DNA of 64,000 nt from Apostichopus japonicus (lineage: Eukaryota; Echinodermata; Holothuroidea; Aspidochirotida; Stichopodidae). A model generated the notes under the pieces. The model worked only from the letters and a program-made list of their open reading frames with translations. It did not search any database and was not told the origin of the DNA. Position numbers and translations under genes: made by a program. The DNA is taken from contig NC_092568.1 of assembly GCF_037975245.1 (NCBI RefSeq), positions 35,252,501 to 35,316,500 on the forward strand. Reading direction: 5' to 3'. Of this stretch, positions 46,280-57,379 are shown piece after piece. Within the stretch, counting starts at the first letter, position 1. Each line of letters begins with the position of its first letter.

Positions 46280-48065
46280 TCCCATTTACGGGGAGGGGGA
46301 CCGGAAAGGGGCGGGGAGAAAGGCGAGGGTTACCGAGAGATATGTGACTTCTGGTGGGTTGTAGTTTTTTAGTAAATTCAGTTTGATAGTTTCCTGTGTG
46401 TGAGTGAGCCAGTATAGGTTATTGGAGGAGGACCTGGGAGGGGAGGGGCCTGGGAGGGGGATCTGGGAAGAGGGAGTGGGCAAGGTCGGGGTCATTGAGG
46501 GATATGCGAGGCTTCGCAGGTTGTAGTTTTTAAATGCCTGGAGTTTGTTAATTACCTTTATGAGTGCGTGAGCGAGCGGAAAATATTTGATGGGAACCTG
46601 GCACGTGGAGGGTGATCTAAGAAGGGGGCTGAGTGAGGGAGGGGTCATTGAGCGATCCGTGAGTCTGCGTGAGTGGAAGTTTTTTACTGCCTTCAGTTTA
46701 TTCAATTTCATGAGTGTGCGTGATCCAGCAGAAATTTATTGAGGAGGACCTCGGAGGGGCGTGGTGCTCAGTGGAAGAGGGATCTTGGGGGGGGGGGGGG
46801 AGGTCGAGGTCCTTGAAAGATATGTGTGTCTGCGTGGGTTGCAGCTTTTCACTGCGTTCAGTTTGTTAGTTACCGTAATGAGTGGGTAAGCTAGCCTAAA
46901 TTATCGAATGGGAACCTGGGAAGGGGAGTGGGCGATGGATATGGGAAGATGGCTGAGTGAGGGAGGAGTCATTGAGGGATTTGTGAGTCTGTGTGGGTTG
47001 TAGTTTCTCTTAGTGCGTTCAATTTGTTAGTTCTCTTCCGTGAGTGTGTAAGAGCCAACATAAATTCTTGGAGGGGAATTGGATGTTTAACTGTGAAGGT
47101 TAGTTGAGTGAGGGGGGTCATTGAGGGATATGTGAGTCTGGGTGGTTGTATAGTTTCTCTTACTGTGTCCAATATGTTAGTCTACCTTCGTGAGTGTGTG
47201 TGAGTGAGCCAGCTGTAATTCTTTGGGGAGGGGAATGGGAGGGGGGGAATTGGAGGGGAACCTGGGGAGAGGGACCGAGTAAGGGAGGGGTCATTGAGGG
47301 ATATGTAAGTCTGGGTAGGTTGTAGTCTTCCTTACAGCGTTCAATTTTTTATTTTACCTTTTGTGAGTGTGCGTGAGCCAGCCTAAATTCTTGGAGGGGC
47401 TGGGAGGGGGATCTGGGAAGAAGGAGTGTGCAAAGGAGGGGTCATTGAGCGGTATGTGATTCAAGGTGGGTTTCATTACCTTCAATTTGTTAGTTTACCT
47501 TCGTCAGTGTTCGTGAGCCAGTGGCGTAGGAAGGTACTTTTGAGTGGGGGGGGCTGAAGACTGATGGCCGGCCTGGAGGAGGGGTCCTTTGGAATTTTTT
47601 TGCATTTCCAGGTGGCCTCAGATGCAATTTGGTGCAATATAGCACACTTCAACACTCACTTCATTTTGTAAATAATTTTGCATTTTCACCTGGCCTTAGA
47701 TGCAATTTGGTGGTCCAAATGAGATTTTTTTCTCATTCGGAAATGAAAAAGGGGTTTTCTGACTTGCGAAGCGGGGGGGGGGGGGCGGAATGATACTTCC
47801 TCCCCCCATATTTTTCACTGGGGGGGCTAGCGCCACCCAGCCCCCCGGTTCCTACGCCCTTGGCGAGGTCATTGAGCTATATGTGTGTCTGGTGGGTCAT
47901 GTTTTTTTTTCTTTTTCTTTTTACTGCATCCAGTTTGTTACTTCACCTTTGTGAATGTGCGTGAGGTGCCTCCTCTCTATATACAGGAGTCATATGGAAA
48001 CAAAATGGCACCAGTGACCACGTGCCTTGAAATGTGTTGACCGCTCAAGTCCCCACTCTCCCTAT
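46280..48065 (-). repeat. Dispersed element with internal minisatellite, copy C
   Basis: This is the reverse complement of the 25.6-kb and 51.8-kb elements. The leader at 47985-48065 includes CATATGGAAACAAAATGGCA and CTCTCCCTATAAA. Minisatellite units (GTGAGTGTGCGTGAGCCAGC, GTCATTGAGGGATATGTGAG, GGTTGTAGTTTTT) continue down to 46280. It is the longest of the three and is split by a MITE at 47522-47866. Confidence 0.88.
47522..47866. mobile_element. GGCGTAG-family MITE inside minisatellite
   Basis: It starts CAGTGGCGTAGGAAGGTAC and ends GGTTCCTACGCCCTTGG, imperfect inverted ends around C/G-rich inner arms. Two copies of CACCTGGCCTTAGATGCAAT-like text lie inside. A target duplication is not clear. 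Confidence 0.65.
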
Positions 48066-48069
48066 AAAT

Positions 48070-49290
48070 GCACTCTAGTTTAGAGTTTGAGAATTTCGCC
48101 CCCTCCGTGGCAAATTTCCCGGCTTTTCGCGCCTGGAAAAGTGCACTTTGATTTCACATTTTCTTTTAGACTTTTTAGGGGGAATACCAGGAAAGCTTAG
48201 TGATGGTGCAACAGGGTAATTCAGGAAGTGATCTCAGCCTTCGAAATTCTGATTGATCGTAAAACCATCTTCCTTTGTATGTATCGTTCTCAATTCCGAA
48301 ACTGGGAGCCAAAAGTAAAGCGATCCATAGTTATTACTTACGCCATGATATTTCATTATTTATCTTGGCTGTTCTTAGCAACTTGGAAGGACATAGTTTA
48401 GCTAATGTTGCTGAACCAGGATTAACAGACCTTTTCGAATGTTCCATTTTTTTTCTGTGCACCCAAAGATTATAGGACTAGCGTCAAGGATGAAAACCTG
48501 AAACTATTGGTCCAAATCCCATATTCGCGCGACATTCCGTTGCGATGATACATACATTCACAATTTGGAAATGTATATTGCGCAAGCACAACATTTTGCA
48601 AAAAGTGACATCACATCAGTACAACTCAGCAACTATTCTTTGTTTTCCTTTGAAATTTGAAGGTTAATTCCACCTTGAAGAATGAATTAGTTTCGAGCAA
48701 GGCTCACTGTGGAATGTAAAGTTGATTCGTTGTTCCATTTATTTCATTTATTCCATTAAACATCTCAAACTTTTGTGGAATGTCAAGTTTTGTTTACATG
48801 AAAAACAATAGAATACTGTAATATTGTGATGAGCCCGGCTCCTACGATAGTAATACTATATCGGGACTCGCGATAGTAAGGTACTGGGGTTATCTTGATG
48901 CCGTATTTTATGCTTCTTCAGGAGACGTCTCGAACGGAAGATAGAAGAAAACAATGAGTTCTCAGAAAAACAAGTTGACGAGATAAAATTTGATTATTGA
49001 TTCGGTATAATTTCTTCTCTGTCGATTCTCTTACAAATAAAACAAAATTATAATGATTTGACTTCGTCAATTACGCAATTAGAAGGAGTGATGAAATGGT
49101 GACGAAGCCACAAGGAAGTTGTGACGAAGTGATGAACTTTTGATGATATGATATGATACACCTCGTATTACGCTTCCACCCGAAGGTGCTTCAGCAGACT
49201 AAGGAAATCCTTAGTCGGAAATTATTGAGGTTCCAAGTTTTTGTGCGTGGAAGGACACCGGCGAAACTCGCCTTCTCGTGAACTTTTGAA
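48070..49290. other. Non-coding stretch, nothing recognised
   Basis: No supported gene. If the stress-type promoter drives leftward transcription, its transcript would start near 49275 and cross this stretch. Confidence 0.4.
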
Positions 49291-49300
49291 AACCATGCCG

Positions 49301-49309
49301 CCTTTTATA
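49301..49309 (-). promoter_or_regulatory. TATA box, leftward
   Basis: TATAAAAGG on the minus strand, about 150 bases from the heat-shock-element cluster. Inverted and direct CCAAT boxes lie at 49352-49356 and 49421-49425. No clear reading frame follows. Confidence 0.5.
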
Positions 49310-49456
49310 CATTACTTCTATAAAATCCCACTGCACACAATCAGAAGGCAGCCAATAACCTGCTCATCCTGTATTAACTTAACGATATACAAATAAGAGC
49401 TCTGGCACTGATCTGCCCTGATTGGTTGGGAGTTTGGAAGTCCACCCCTTTGTAAT

Positions 49457-49499
49457 GGAAACTTCCATACCACGTGAGAAGAACCTTCTCGAATGTTCC
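49457..49499. promoter_or_regulatory. Heat-shock-element cluster, six units
   Basis: GGAAACTTCC (49457-49466) gives two alternating nGAAn/nTTCn units. AGAACCTTCTCGAATGTTCC (49480-49499) gives four more, perfectly phased at 5-base intervals. This is the classical binding pattern of heat-shock factor. An E-box CACGTG (49471-49476) lies between them. TATA boxes lie on both sides (TATAAAAGG leftward at 49309-49301, TATATAAGG rightward at 49601-49609). Confidence 0.65.
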
Positions 49500-49600
49500 A
49501 CAGACACAATGGAATCTACTTTGGGAAAAGGCCCTGAAACAAGATTCAATAAGATAGTTAAAACTTCTCGTGGGAAAACTGAATCCATGACCTAGATAAA

Positions 49601-49609
49601 TATATAAGG
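49601..49609 (+). promoter_or_regulatory. TATA box, rightward
   Basis: TATATAAGG about 100 bases right of the heat-shock-element cluster. No gene is recognised downstream on the plus strand. Confidence 0.35.
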
Positions 49610-49619
49610 AGCCTGTAAG

Positions 49620-50190
49620 GTGTCTCGATGAAGTGTTTCGGGAACATCAAAGAGGCAGTATTACTATTTCATAACAAAACATAAGGAATTGTTAAAGTTG
49701 TCCATCACGTACGTCATAAATTATTGCGCAATAGCGATTTTCGCAATATTGTGCAATATACATAAATCCCAATTTCCCAACTTTGAAGTACAATAACTTC
49801 GCATCGAAATGTCGTATATGAAGACAGGGTTTGGACAAATGGATTCGGTTTGGATTCCTCTATAGTACGAGTCCCTGTATACATGACCCTTGGGAAACCC
49901 TTTGAGTAGAAGCTTCCACTACGGAGATCTGGGTTCTCTTGACCATGTTTCTATAGTAGAAATGGGCAAGAATCATACTCTGCCATAAAGGACTGGTTAT
50001 ATTAGGAACATTATGCTTTTCATTGTGCTGTTTGGCCAGATCATTCTCAATTTACTGACTGTATGAATATAACCGAGGGTGAATCCGCAGAAGCACCCAG
50101 GCGGAGATTCGACAAACCGGAAAATAAACTCACATATTAACCCGAATATGTGATTCCTCTGCGAAAAAAATGTAAAGGATCAGTTTTCTT
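49620..50190. other. Non-coding stretch, nothing recognised
   Basis: No gene, RNA or repeat is supported. Confidence 0.4.
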
Positions 50191-50199
50191 TTTGATTTA

Positions 50200-50491
50200 C
50201 AGGCGCGTAAACAAGAATTTGCCACGGGAGGGGCGAAACTGTAGATTCGGCATTGCAAACTATCTAAGCGTAGCGCCACCATGAGTTGGCGCGAAGCGTA
50301 CAATAACATTTTGGCTGAAAAATGCCTCCCAGATCGCTGGAAACGGCACTTCCCACGCCTTGTAAGTTGCATCTTAACATTTTCTCTTTTGAAAATACTA
50401 TCATAAAAAACATATATATATATATATATTTTTTAATTTGCTCAAGGGGGGGCGGCTGCCCCCTTGCCCCCCCCCCCTCTACGCGCCTGCA
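50200..50491. mobile_element. hAT MITE of the CAGGCGCGTA family
   Basis: It starts CAGGCGCGTAAACAAG and ends CTCTACGCGCCTG. TGATTTA occurs just outside both ends (50193-50199 and 50493-50499). The interior contains GCGAAACTGTAGATTCGGCA and the shared core (AGCGCCACCATGAGTTGGCG, then ATCGCTGGAAACGGCACTTC), closely matching 18210-18498. Confidence 0.85.
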
Positions 50492-50499
50492 GTGATTTA

Positions 50500-51585
50500 A
50501 GTAGGTAAAGGTGTCTAGATTTACCAAAACAGAAGATGCCGCCGATGCAGGCTGGGGAACTTGGATTTTTTTTTTCAAAATGGCATCCAAAATGGCCGCC
50601 GAATATGGTAATTAAATTCTTAGAAAATGAATAACTCAATCGAAATAAAGTGATACAAGTTCCACAAAAATTGTGGTATGTATATTTTTTATTCTTGCGA
50701 ACTCATACATGACATTCCCATGCTGCTAATATGTTCTAAAACCAAGATGGTGGCCAATATGGCTGCCAAATCCTTGAAAATTTACATAAAATTAGATATA
50801 ACTGTGATAAATGTCTACCAGCGAGCATGTTCCATGGAAATTAGTGATATGCATTCCTATAAAAGGATGATATGTGTCTTGCTTGACATTATTAACACAT
50901 AAAACTACTGTATGTTGTGAGCACATTTCAAAATCACGATAACAGCCCATATGGTTGCTAATCTTTATTCCGGTCTTGAAAATATAGCGTCTTTCACACC
51001 CCACTGTACTAAGACTGGTATCATTTTGAAGCTATAGAAGAATGGGATGCTGTGCGCAGTTGCTAACTTCACAGTCAAGTTGAATGGAGAGTAGGATGCC
51101 ATCGGAGGTAGATAACAACCAAGGTGCAAAATTACCGAGAAATCGGTTAATAAGAAACGATAGTATTTCAACTTTCTGAATACGTTACATTCAACCTAGA
51201 TTCTGACCTATCAATTGCAGCAGCAATGAGGGGCATCGATCTTAGTTTGAAAGTGGCGGGGGGGGGGGGGGAAACATATGTTACGGATCCTGGGATCAAA
51301 GAATTAAAAATTGTCCTCACCCTACCCTCACACAACAGCTTACGTTTTTCGGCTTTTCAATTTAATTTTCCTCACTGCGGAATTTCTATTTGCCAGTTTT
51401 CACTCCAAATGAGATGGCCACGTTATGGATTCGAGAGGGTGGGGTATTTGGTTCGGAGGATGTGACAGATTGTCAATAACTCAATTGAATTGAAGGTGTA
51501 ATTCATGAGCATTCACAGACTGGGTCATTGAATGCATGGGCTGTGATCCGAGTTTAAAAGTTAAAAATTCCTGCCACGGTCGTGG
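50500..51585. other. Non-coding stretch with scattered GCCGCC/CCAAGATGG motifs
   Basis: AAAATGGCCGCC, CCAAGATGGTGGCC and ATGGCTGCC occur between 50580 and 50790, loosely like the 161-bp repeat at 34.3 kb. No gene is supported. Confidence 0.4.
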
Positions 51586-51589
51586 ATAT

Positions 51590-51690
51590 CATCTAAGCGG
51601 AGTGCCACCAATTCCTTCAGAAGGCCCAAGATTGCAGGAAATGGCACTTTCCATGCGTTCCAAGGTGCATTCAAACTATCTGTACCAGGA
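51590..51690 (+). repeat. Solo copy of the shared MITE core
   Basis: TCTAAGCGGAGTGCCACC, then AGATTGCAGGAAATGGCACT and TTCCAAGGTGCAT match the core inside the hAT MITEs. I see no recognisable MITE ends around it. Confidence 0.6.
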
Positions 51691-51775
51691 GAACTTGTGC
51701 TCTCGATGCATTAATCCCAGGAAATAATTATTCAGATAGGCCTACTACTTTGAAACTGACGTCATAGAAAGGGTT

Positions 51776-52612
51776 CCTTTATAGGGAGAATTGAGACATT
51801 AGCGTTCAAGAAATTTCAGGTCACATGGTCACTAGTGCCAGTTTGTTTCCATATGACTCGACAACTGCATCGCATACGGTACGGAAGCAGCCTGGGCGTC
51901 GGTATCAATCATACGTGGATGGACGCAGCAAAAAAATATACAGCCCACCCAGACTCGCATATCCCTCAATCACCCCTCCCTCTCCCCCTTCTCTTACCCG
52001 GGTACCCTTCCCATCCACCTCCCCCTCCCAGGTCAACGCCAAGAATTTCTGCCGGCTCATGCACACTCCTGAAGGTAAACTAAAAAACTGAACGCAATAA
52101 AAAAAACCTGTAACCCATCTACACCCACATATCCCTTAATAACCCCTCCCTCGCGGACTTCCCCTTCTCAGTTCTACCTCTCAGGCCCCTCCCCCTCCCA
52201 GGCCCCACTTCTTAATATTTCTGCTGGTTCACGCACACTCATGAGGTAAACTAACAAACTGAACGCAGTAATGAAAAAAACATCCGGACTTCCATATCCC
52301 TCAGTGATCCCTCCCTCGCCCATTCCCCTTCCCCAGCCCCCTCCCTCCCCATTCCCCCTCCCCTCTCAGGTGTCCCCTCAAATGAATTATGTTGGCATCA
52401 CGCACACTCATGAAGATAAACTCACAAACTGAACGCAGTAACAAAAACTATAACCCACCCAGACTCACATATCCCTCACTGACCCCTCCCTCGCCCACTC
52501 CCCTTTCCCAGGTCCCACTCCCAGTCCCCCTCCCAGGTCCCCTCAAAAAAATGTTGGTTCACGCACACTCATGAAGGTAAACTAACAAACTGAACGCATT
52601 AAAAAATACTGA
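51776..52612 (+). repeat. Dispersed element with internal minisatellite, copy B
   Basis: Starts CTTTATAGGGAGAATTGAGA, then GGTCACTAGTGCCAGTTTGT, then minisatellite units as in copy A (CACATATCCCTCA, CCTCCCTCGCC, GCACACTCATGA, AACTGAACGCA). Confidence 0.9.
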
Positions 52613-52927
52613 CAAACTTCGGTTTTGATAGCTGCGACAGCACGTGAGGGGGATCATACAACAACCGCCAGGACGGGCGAGAATCTCAGCTGTTGGCCTT
52701 TTCATTATTTTAATTGCGGCAGTCACGTGGAATCTATTCCAGTTGTGCCGCTCGTAAGAAGTGCATCAACAAGCGGTGCACCATCCCGGGAAGGAGAACT
52801 CCAGGGCAGACGCCCTCCAGGATATCATAACCCCTGACGGAGTGGTCTCTTCACAGCGGGTTAGTAGAGGCAATCTTCGAGGCTCTCCACACCTTATGGA
52901 TTAATTATTATGTAATAATGACAATTC

Positions 52928-53168
52928 GATGGTCCCTTTTACACCTCCGTACCTTTTGTGAAAAAACAAGTAAGCATCACTCATTCACAATTAGGGAAAT
53001 AATAATTAACTATCAAATTATTAACTTATGATATGGTGAACTTTGCACTGCTTATCTTTGTATCCCAGTATAGGGTCGATATTTCTATCGGTATCTTATA
53101 ATGGAAAGTCTTAATCAAATGCAATTGTTGATGGTACGAAGGTTCTTTCAGGTGTTGATGGTGCGAAG
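52928..53168 (+). repeat. Dispersed repeat, copy 2 (copy 1 at 24310-24560)
   Basis: Collinear with copy 1, with small gaps; shares TCGATGGTCCCTTTTACACC and ATTTCTATCGGTATC. Confidence 0.82.
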
Positions 53169-53169
53169 T

Positions 53170-54983
53170 TCATGTAGCTACTTTACATCCAGGCACCAGA
53201 GCCTGCATCTCAGTTACTCCCGTAGGGTATAGAGAATTTAATGGTGTGTGTTGGGGGGGGCGGGGGATTGTGATTCAATCGACAGACTTAGCGCTATGTG
53301 AACTGAACCATTAAGGAAAGACCAAAGGCAAGTACACGATTTTATATAGGAGTGGGAGAAGGGGATGGGATCGGTAGAGGACAAAGTTAAAAGTTCTAAC
53401 GTCAAATGGTGTTTTCTGTGTCATATATTTAGACTATAAGTTAGGTCTGTGTCAAGCTCTGAACGTTAGGTTGTGCTAATAGACACTCAATTTTTGTGTA
53501 TGAGTGTGTGTTTGTAGTGGGGATGAAGGGGGGAGGGGTGTACATTCATGGAGGTGGTGTAACTCTCCCCCGTCTGAACTTCAAAATCCTCCGGCTGAAC
53601 TGTTTACCTACGACTGATGATTGGAAGTGGGTTCATTTCCCACCCCACCCCCACCACATAGACTTATTTGAACTCTATGCAAAGTGTGAAAACAGTGTGA
53701 AGTGGCTCTAATTGTATTGTTAATACGAGACGTGTTTGACAATGAAAAAAAAAATTAATAAATGATTGGACATATTGCCCAATGGACTGAAGCCCATACG
53801 AAATGCATATGTCAAATGTTAAAATGTTGAATGTGCCCGCTGTAGTCCCGAATCCGGGCATCTGGAAACATTTCTTTGCTTTCAAAAGTTCAAGTGCGAA
53901 TACGCTTGGAAAAGTATATGTATTTTTCGTCACGGTGGTCCGACAAGGAATTATCAATATAATGTATGGCTATGACGTAGCAAGAGATTGATCGTGAAAC
54001 TTTGTAAGCATCAAAATACGAACATACGAACGAAATATCATGGGGATTGATTGGAAAGACATTGTAATTTAAACGTTACAGACTGTTGATGTTCAAACAT
54101 TAAAGAGATACCTTTCATAAAGTACACTGCCATTTAACTTGCAATACGTATATAGGTATATGCGGAATTAAAAGCTCGTGTTAATTATGGCAATATTTAC
54201 AGCATCCGTCTTGACACACAAGTAATATTCTTTATGGTTTAGTGCAGCGTGTAGGCCCTAATGGAGAGCTAGTGAATTTCGTTTCATTAAACTGCAGTGA
54301 GAACTGGGACTACAGCAAATGAACAAACATGATCGATGGTAATTTACAATTTAGAGAAAATGTGACCAGGGGCTGAGGGATGCGCGTGGGGTAATAACTT
54401 GATTAGTAAAAATGTCTCATCACTATGACTGTGTAAATACGATCTGTAGTGTTTACTGTTTATTTTTCGCGTAAGCCAATTAATTCAACATTACCTTCAA
54501 AATGGCATTGTGGGACCTGGGTGTGATGTTTTTATGGGTTTCATTTACATGTACTACGTGGTAATGACTTAATTCAAGTATTAGATTGCTTGCTTGTCCA
54601 TGATTCTACATGACGCAAATACGCAATAACATTTAAAGAAAGAAAATTTTAACATGAACATATCGGTCTGGAATCGGTCCGGAAGGCAGTTGCTCTACAT
54701 ATGCAGGGGCGGATCCAGGGGGGCGACCCGGCCCCGGTCCCCCTTTTTGGAAATCAGTTGCGTTTTTTTTATGTGGGAGTACTTCAAATTGCTAATAGGC
54801 ATAACTTGGTGAAAGAAAAGCCTAATATATATCCAGCTGCTCTTCCCTGAAACGCGATCGTTTTTATTCCAAATTTGAAACTAAGGCAATTATCAGGCCT
54901 ACGCGACATCACGTATTAATTAGATACGGCTCAGTACTATAGCGCTGACTATTACTGTCAGGGAAAATCAATGCACAGTTAGC
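53170..54983. other. Non-coding stretch, nothing firm
   Basis: At 54703-54745 GCAGGGGCGGATCCAGGGGGG resembles a MITE end. Otherwise no feature is supported. Confidence 0.35.
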
Positions 54984-55002
54984 AAGTATATCATAATTAT
55001 CT

Positions 55003-57347
55003 GAATGAAAGGGGGTGTAGGCGGTTTTACACTATCTAACGCAACGTAGTCGCCAAGAACCTGAAGTATTTTTAAGGGAGGGCCCGAGGAACATGAACTT
55101 ATAGCATGCTCCTCGTGGTGAAACATAATTGCACCTATTAGGTGAATTGAGTGTACTGTTAATAGTAGGAGAGACTAGTGTAGGTCCTTATGACCAACTA
55201 GACCGGTTTCTGCTATCAAACGTTATAGGAGGAGCTTCATCAGTAGTAGCCTTTGAATATTTTATATTCGGCCTGGGCGTCTCGTTCTCAAAATGCATCT
55301 ATTTTCTGTGCACGAGTTTTTATGGACTCATAGTGCAGCTATAAGAGCATCTAAAAGAGCTTCGTGTGAACCTTGAGAGTCAGCTGATTCTTCGTTAGTA
55401 TGAAACCTTGAGTTAACAAGTAAATCTTTGAGATTTTGGTCCCTTTTGTAGGCTAGAATCGGTTCTTTTGGAAACAGTTTGGATAATTCCGCGTGCAGGG
55501 GCGTAGCGAGCAGGGGGGGGGGGTGTGGGGGTGTCACACCCCAATAATTTGGTCGCTGTCGGCAAATTTTGGGTCTGTCGGCAAAAGGAGAAAAGGTGAA
55601 GAGAGCGGAAGGGGAAGAAAGAAGGAAAGCTGAATAGAGAAAAGGAGAACGGGAGCTCCTTTATCGGTTATTTCGATTTTCCAGTTCTTCATCTGATAAA
55701 CTCATTCACCAATCCAATCACCCGACGCCTGCAAGTTAAAAACCTCTCGGCAAATAACTGATAATGTCACTGCCGTCAGTATAGCTACTATAGCCAGGCT
55801 CAGCTAGATGAGTCCCAGAATCGCCGGCAACTCAGTGAAAAAAATGGAATTAAAGGCTTCCGTATAGGCCGTAGCCCATGAGTCGTGCTATCGTGTTACA
55901 ACGTGTTGTTATTATCCTCTGTTCAGAATGACGTCATCGCAGATGTTATTCGTTTTCCGTGGAAAACTTAAGGACACGGCTCACGAATTGTACACAATTT
56001 TTTAACGTTTCTCGCTTGTATATCAATGAATGTTGTTATTTCTCATTACCGGGAAGTTTTCTGAACATTTTCATCACGAAGTTTCACTATTTCAACGATC
56101 GGTGAAAGAGAAAACACAGTTCGATAATTGGTCCCAATTAATTCTTCTTTTGCCGACTGCCATAAAAATAATATCGAAATGGAAATTCTTCGGTGCCAAA
56201 TTTGACTTAAAATATGCACCAGATTGCATCTAAGGACGATTCAAAACTAAAAATTTTCCAAAGGGGAGGGGGACACCCCCTCCCCAAATGCGTGGTTTTG
56301 ATATGGGGTGTATAGGTAAGCTTGAACACCATTAGTGGTTCATTTTGTTTAGATTTGGTAGTGAGGTATTGCCCACGGTTTCAAATTTTATGCCTTTCGT
56401 GGCTGAGGCAATTTCCTCTTTCTTATAGTTACGGAGTAACAGTTTCTCTGTGAACGCATTCTTTTTCTGTAAGAAATCAGTCTGATTGTTACATAGACGT
56501 GCGTATCGTAAGACTTCCCCTTTAATGAAGCCTTTAAAAGTGGCAAGTGGGTGTGCAGAGTTTCTGTCGAGGTATTGGAAGGTTTCCGTGGGTTTGGTGT
56601 AGACTTTGGTGTCTAGTAACCCATTGGTTTCAAACCTTGGACCTTTGAAGATTTTCAAATCTAGGTATGTTACCTCGGTGTGTAATATTTCTACCGTAAA
56701 CTTTAAGAAGCGGTGAATTTCTTTCAACCTGTTTACTATTTGTTCAAGTTCCTGAGGTGAACCGTCGTAAAGCAATAGAATTTCATCTCTATAGCGGAGC
56801 CATTTTAAGATTTTATTATCTGTCGGTAAAATCTGGTTTTCCAGTCTATGCATGACGATATCACAGATTTCCGGAGAGGCTTGGCTACCCATGGCGCAAC
56901 CGATCTTTTGTAGATAGAATTGGTTATTGAACTCGAAACAGTTTCTTTTTAAAAATAAGTTCAATTAGTTTGCGCATGGATATGGAAGATATTTTATTTA
57001 TTCCATATTCGCTTTTTCCCGCCTTTTCATAGACTTATTGACATATATCTAATGCCTCCACTTGGGGAGTATTGGTATACATGGCGACGACATCGAGTGT
57101 AGCAAGTACTACTGCTTTTGGTAACGTGGTGGCTTCCACAATTTTCAGAATGTGATTTGTGTCTTTCACATAGGTGCTTTGTTTTAATACAATAGGAAGC
57201 AAGAAATAGTCCACAAATTCCGATAATTTTTTCGGTCGGTGATCCGTTTCCGCTTATTATCGGGCCCTCCCTTAAAAATACTTCAGGTTCTTGGCGACTA
57301 CGTTGCGTTAGATAGTGTAAAACCGCCTACACCCCCCTTTCATTAAT
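55003..57347 (-). mobile_element. Penelope-like element insertion with 19-bp target duplication
   Basis: The 19-mer AAGTATATCATAATTATCT occurs in direct orientation at 54984-55002 and 57348-57366, just outside the insertion. Inside, about 83-87 bases at each end are inverted copies of each other: 55003-55085, with GGGGGTGTAGGCGGTTTTAC, and 57261-57347. The minus strand carries a Penelope-type reverse transcriptase from about 57262 to 56332. An inverted copy of the 5' end at the other terminus is known for Penelope-like elements. No GIY-YIG endonuclease domain is found, and a GGGGCGTAGCGAG-type MITE end lies at 55497. Confidence 0.85.
56332..57262 (-). pseudogene. Penelope-like reverse transcriptase, inactivated
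   Basis: Minus-strand reading begins GPIISGNGSPTEK, passes a LATLDVVAMYTNTP-like segment, meets a TAA where a Gln/Val context is expected (about 57040), and continues in the open stretch 56964-56332. That stretch shows GCAMGSQASPEICDIVM, WLRYRDEILLLYDGSP, EVTYLDLKIF, TKVYTKPTETFQYLDRNSAH and GFIKGEVLRYARLCNN, the conserved order of Penelope polymerases. The catalytic YxDD is YRDE, so a metal-binding Asp is lost. A stop, a frame change and the missing C-terminal endonuclease agree with a dead copy. In active relatives the enzyme copies element RNA into DNA. Confidence 0.93.
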
Positions 57348-57379
57348 AAGTATATCATAATTATCTCATTGAATATATC

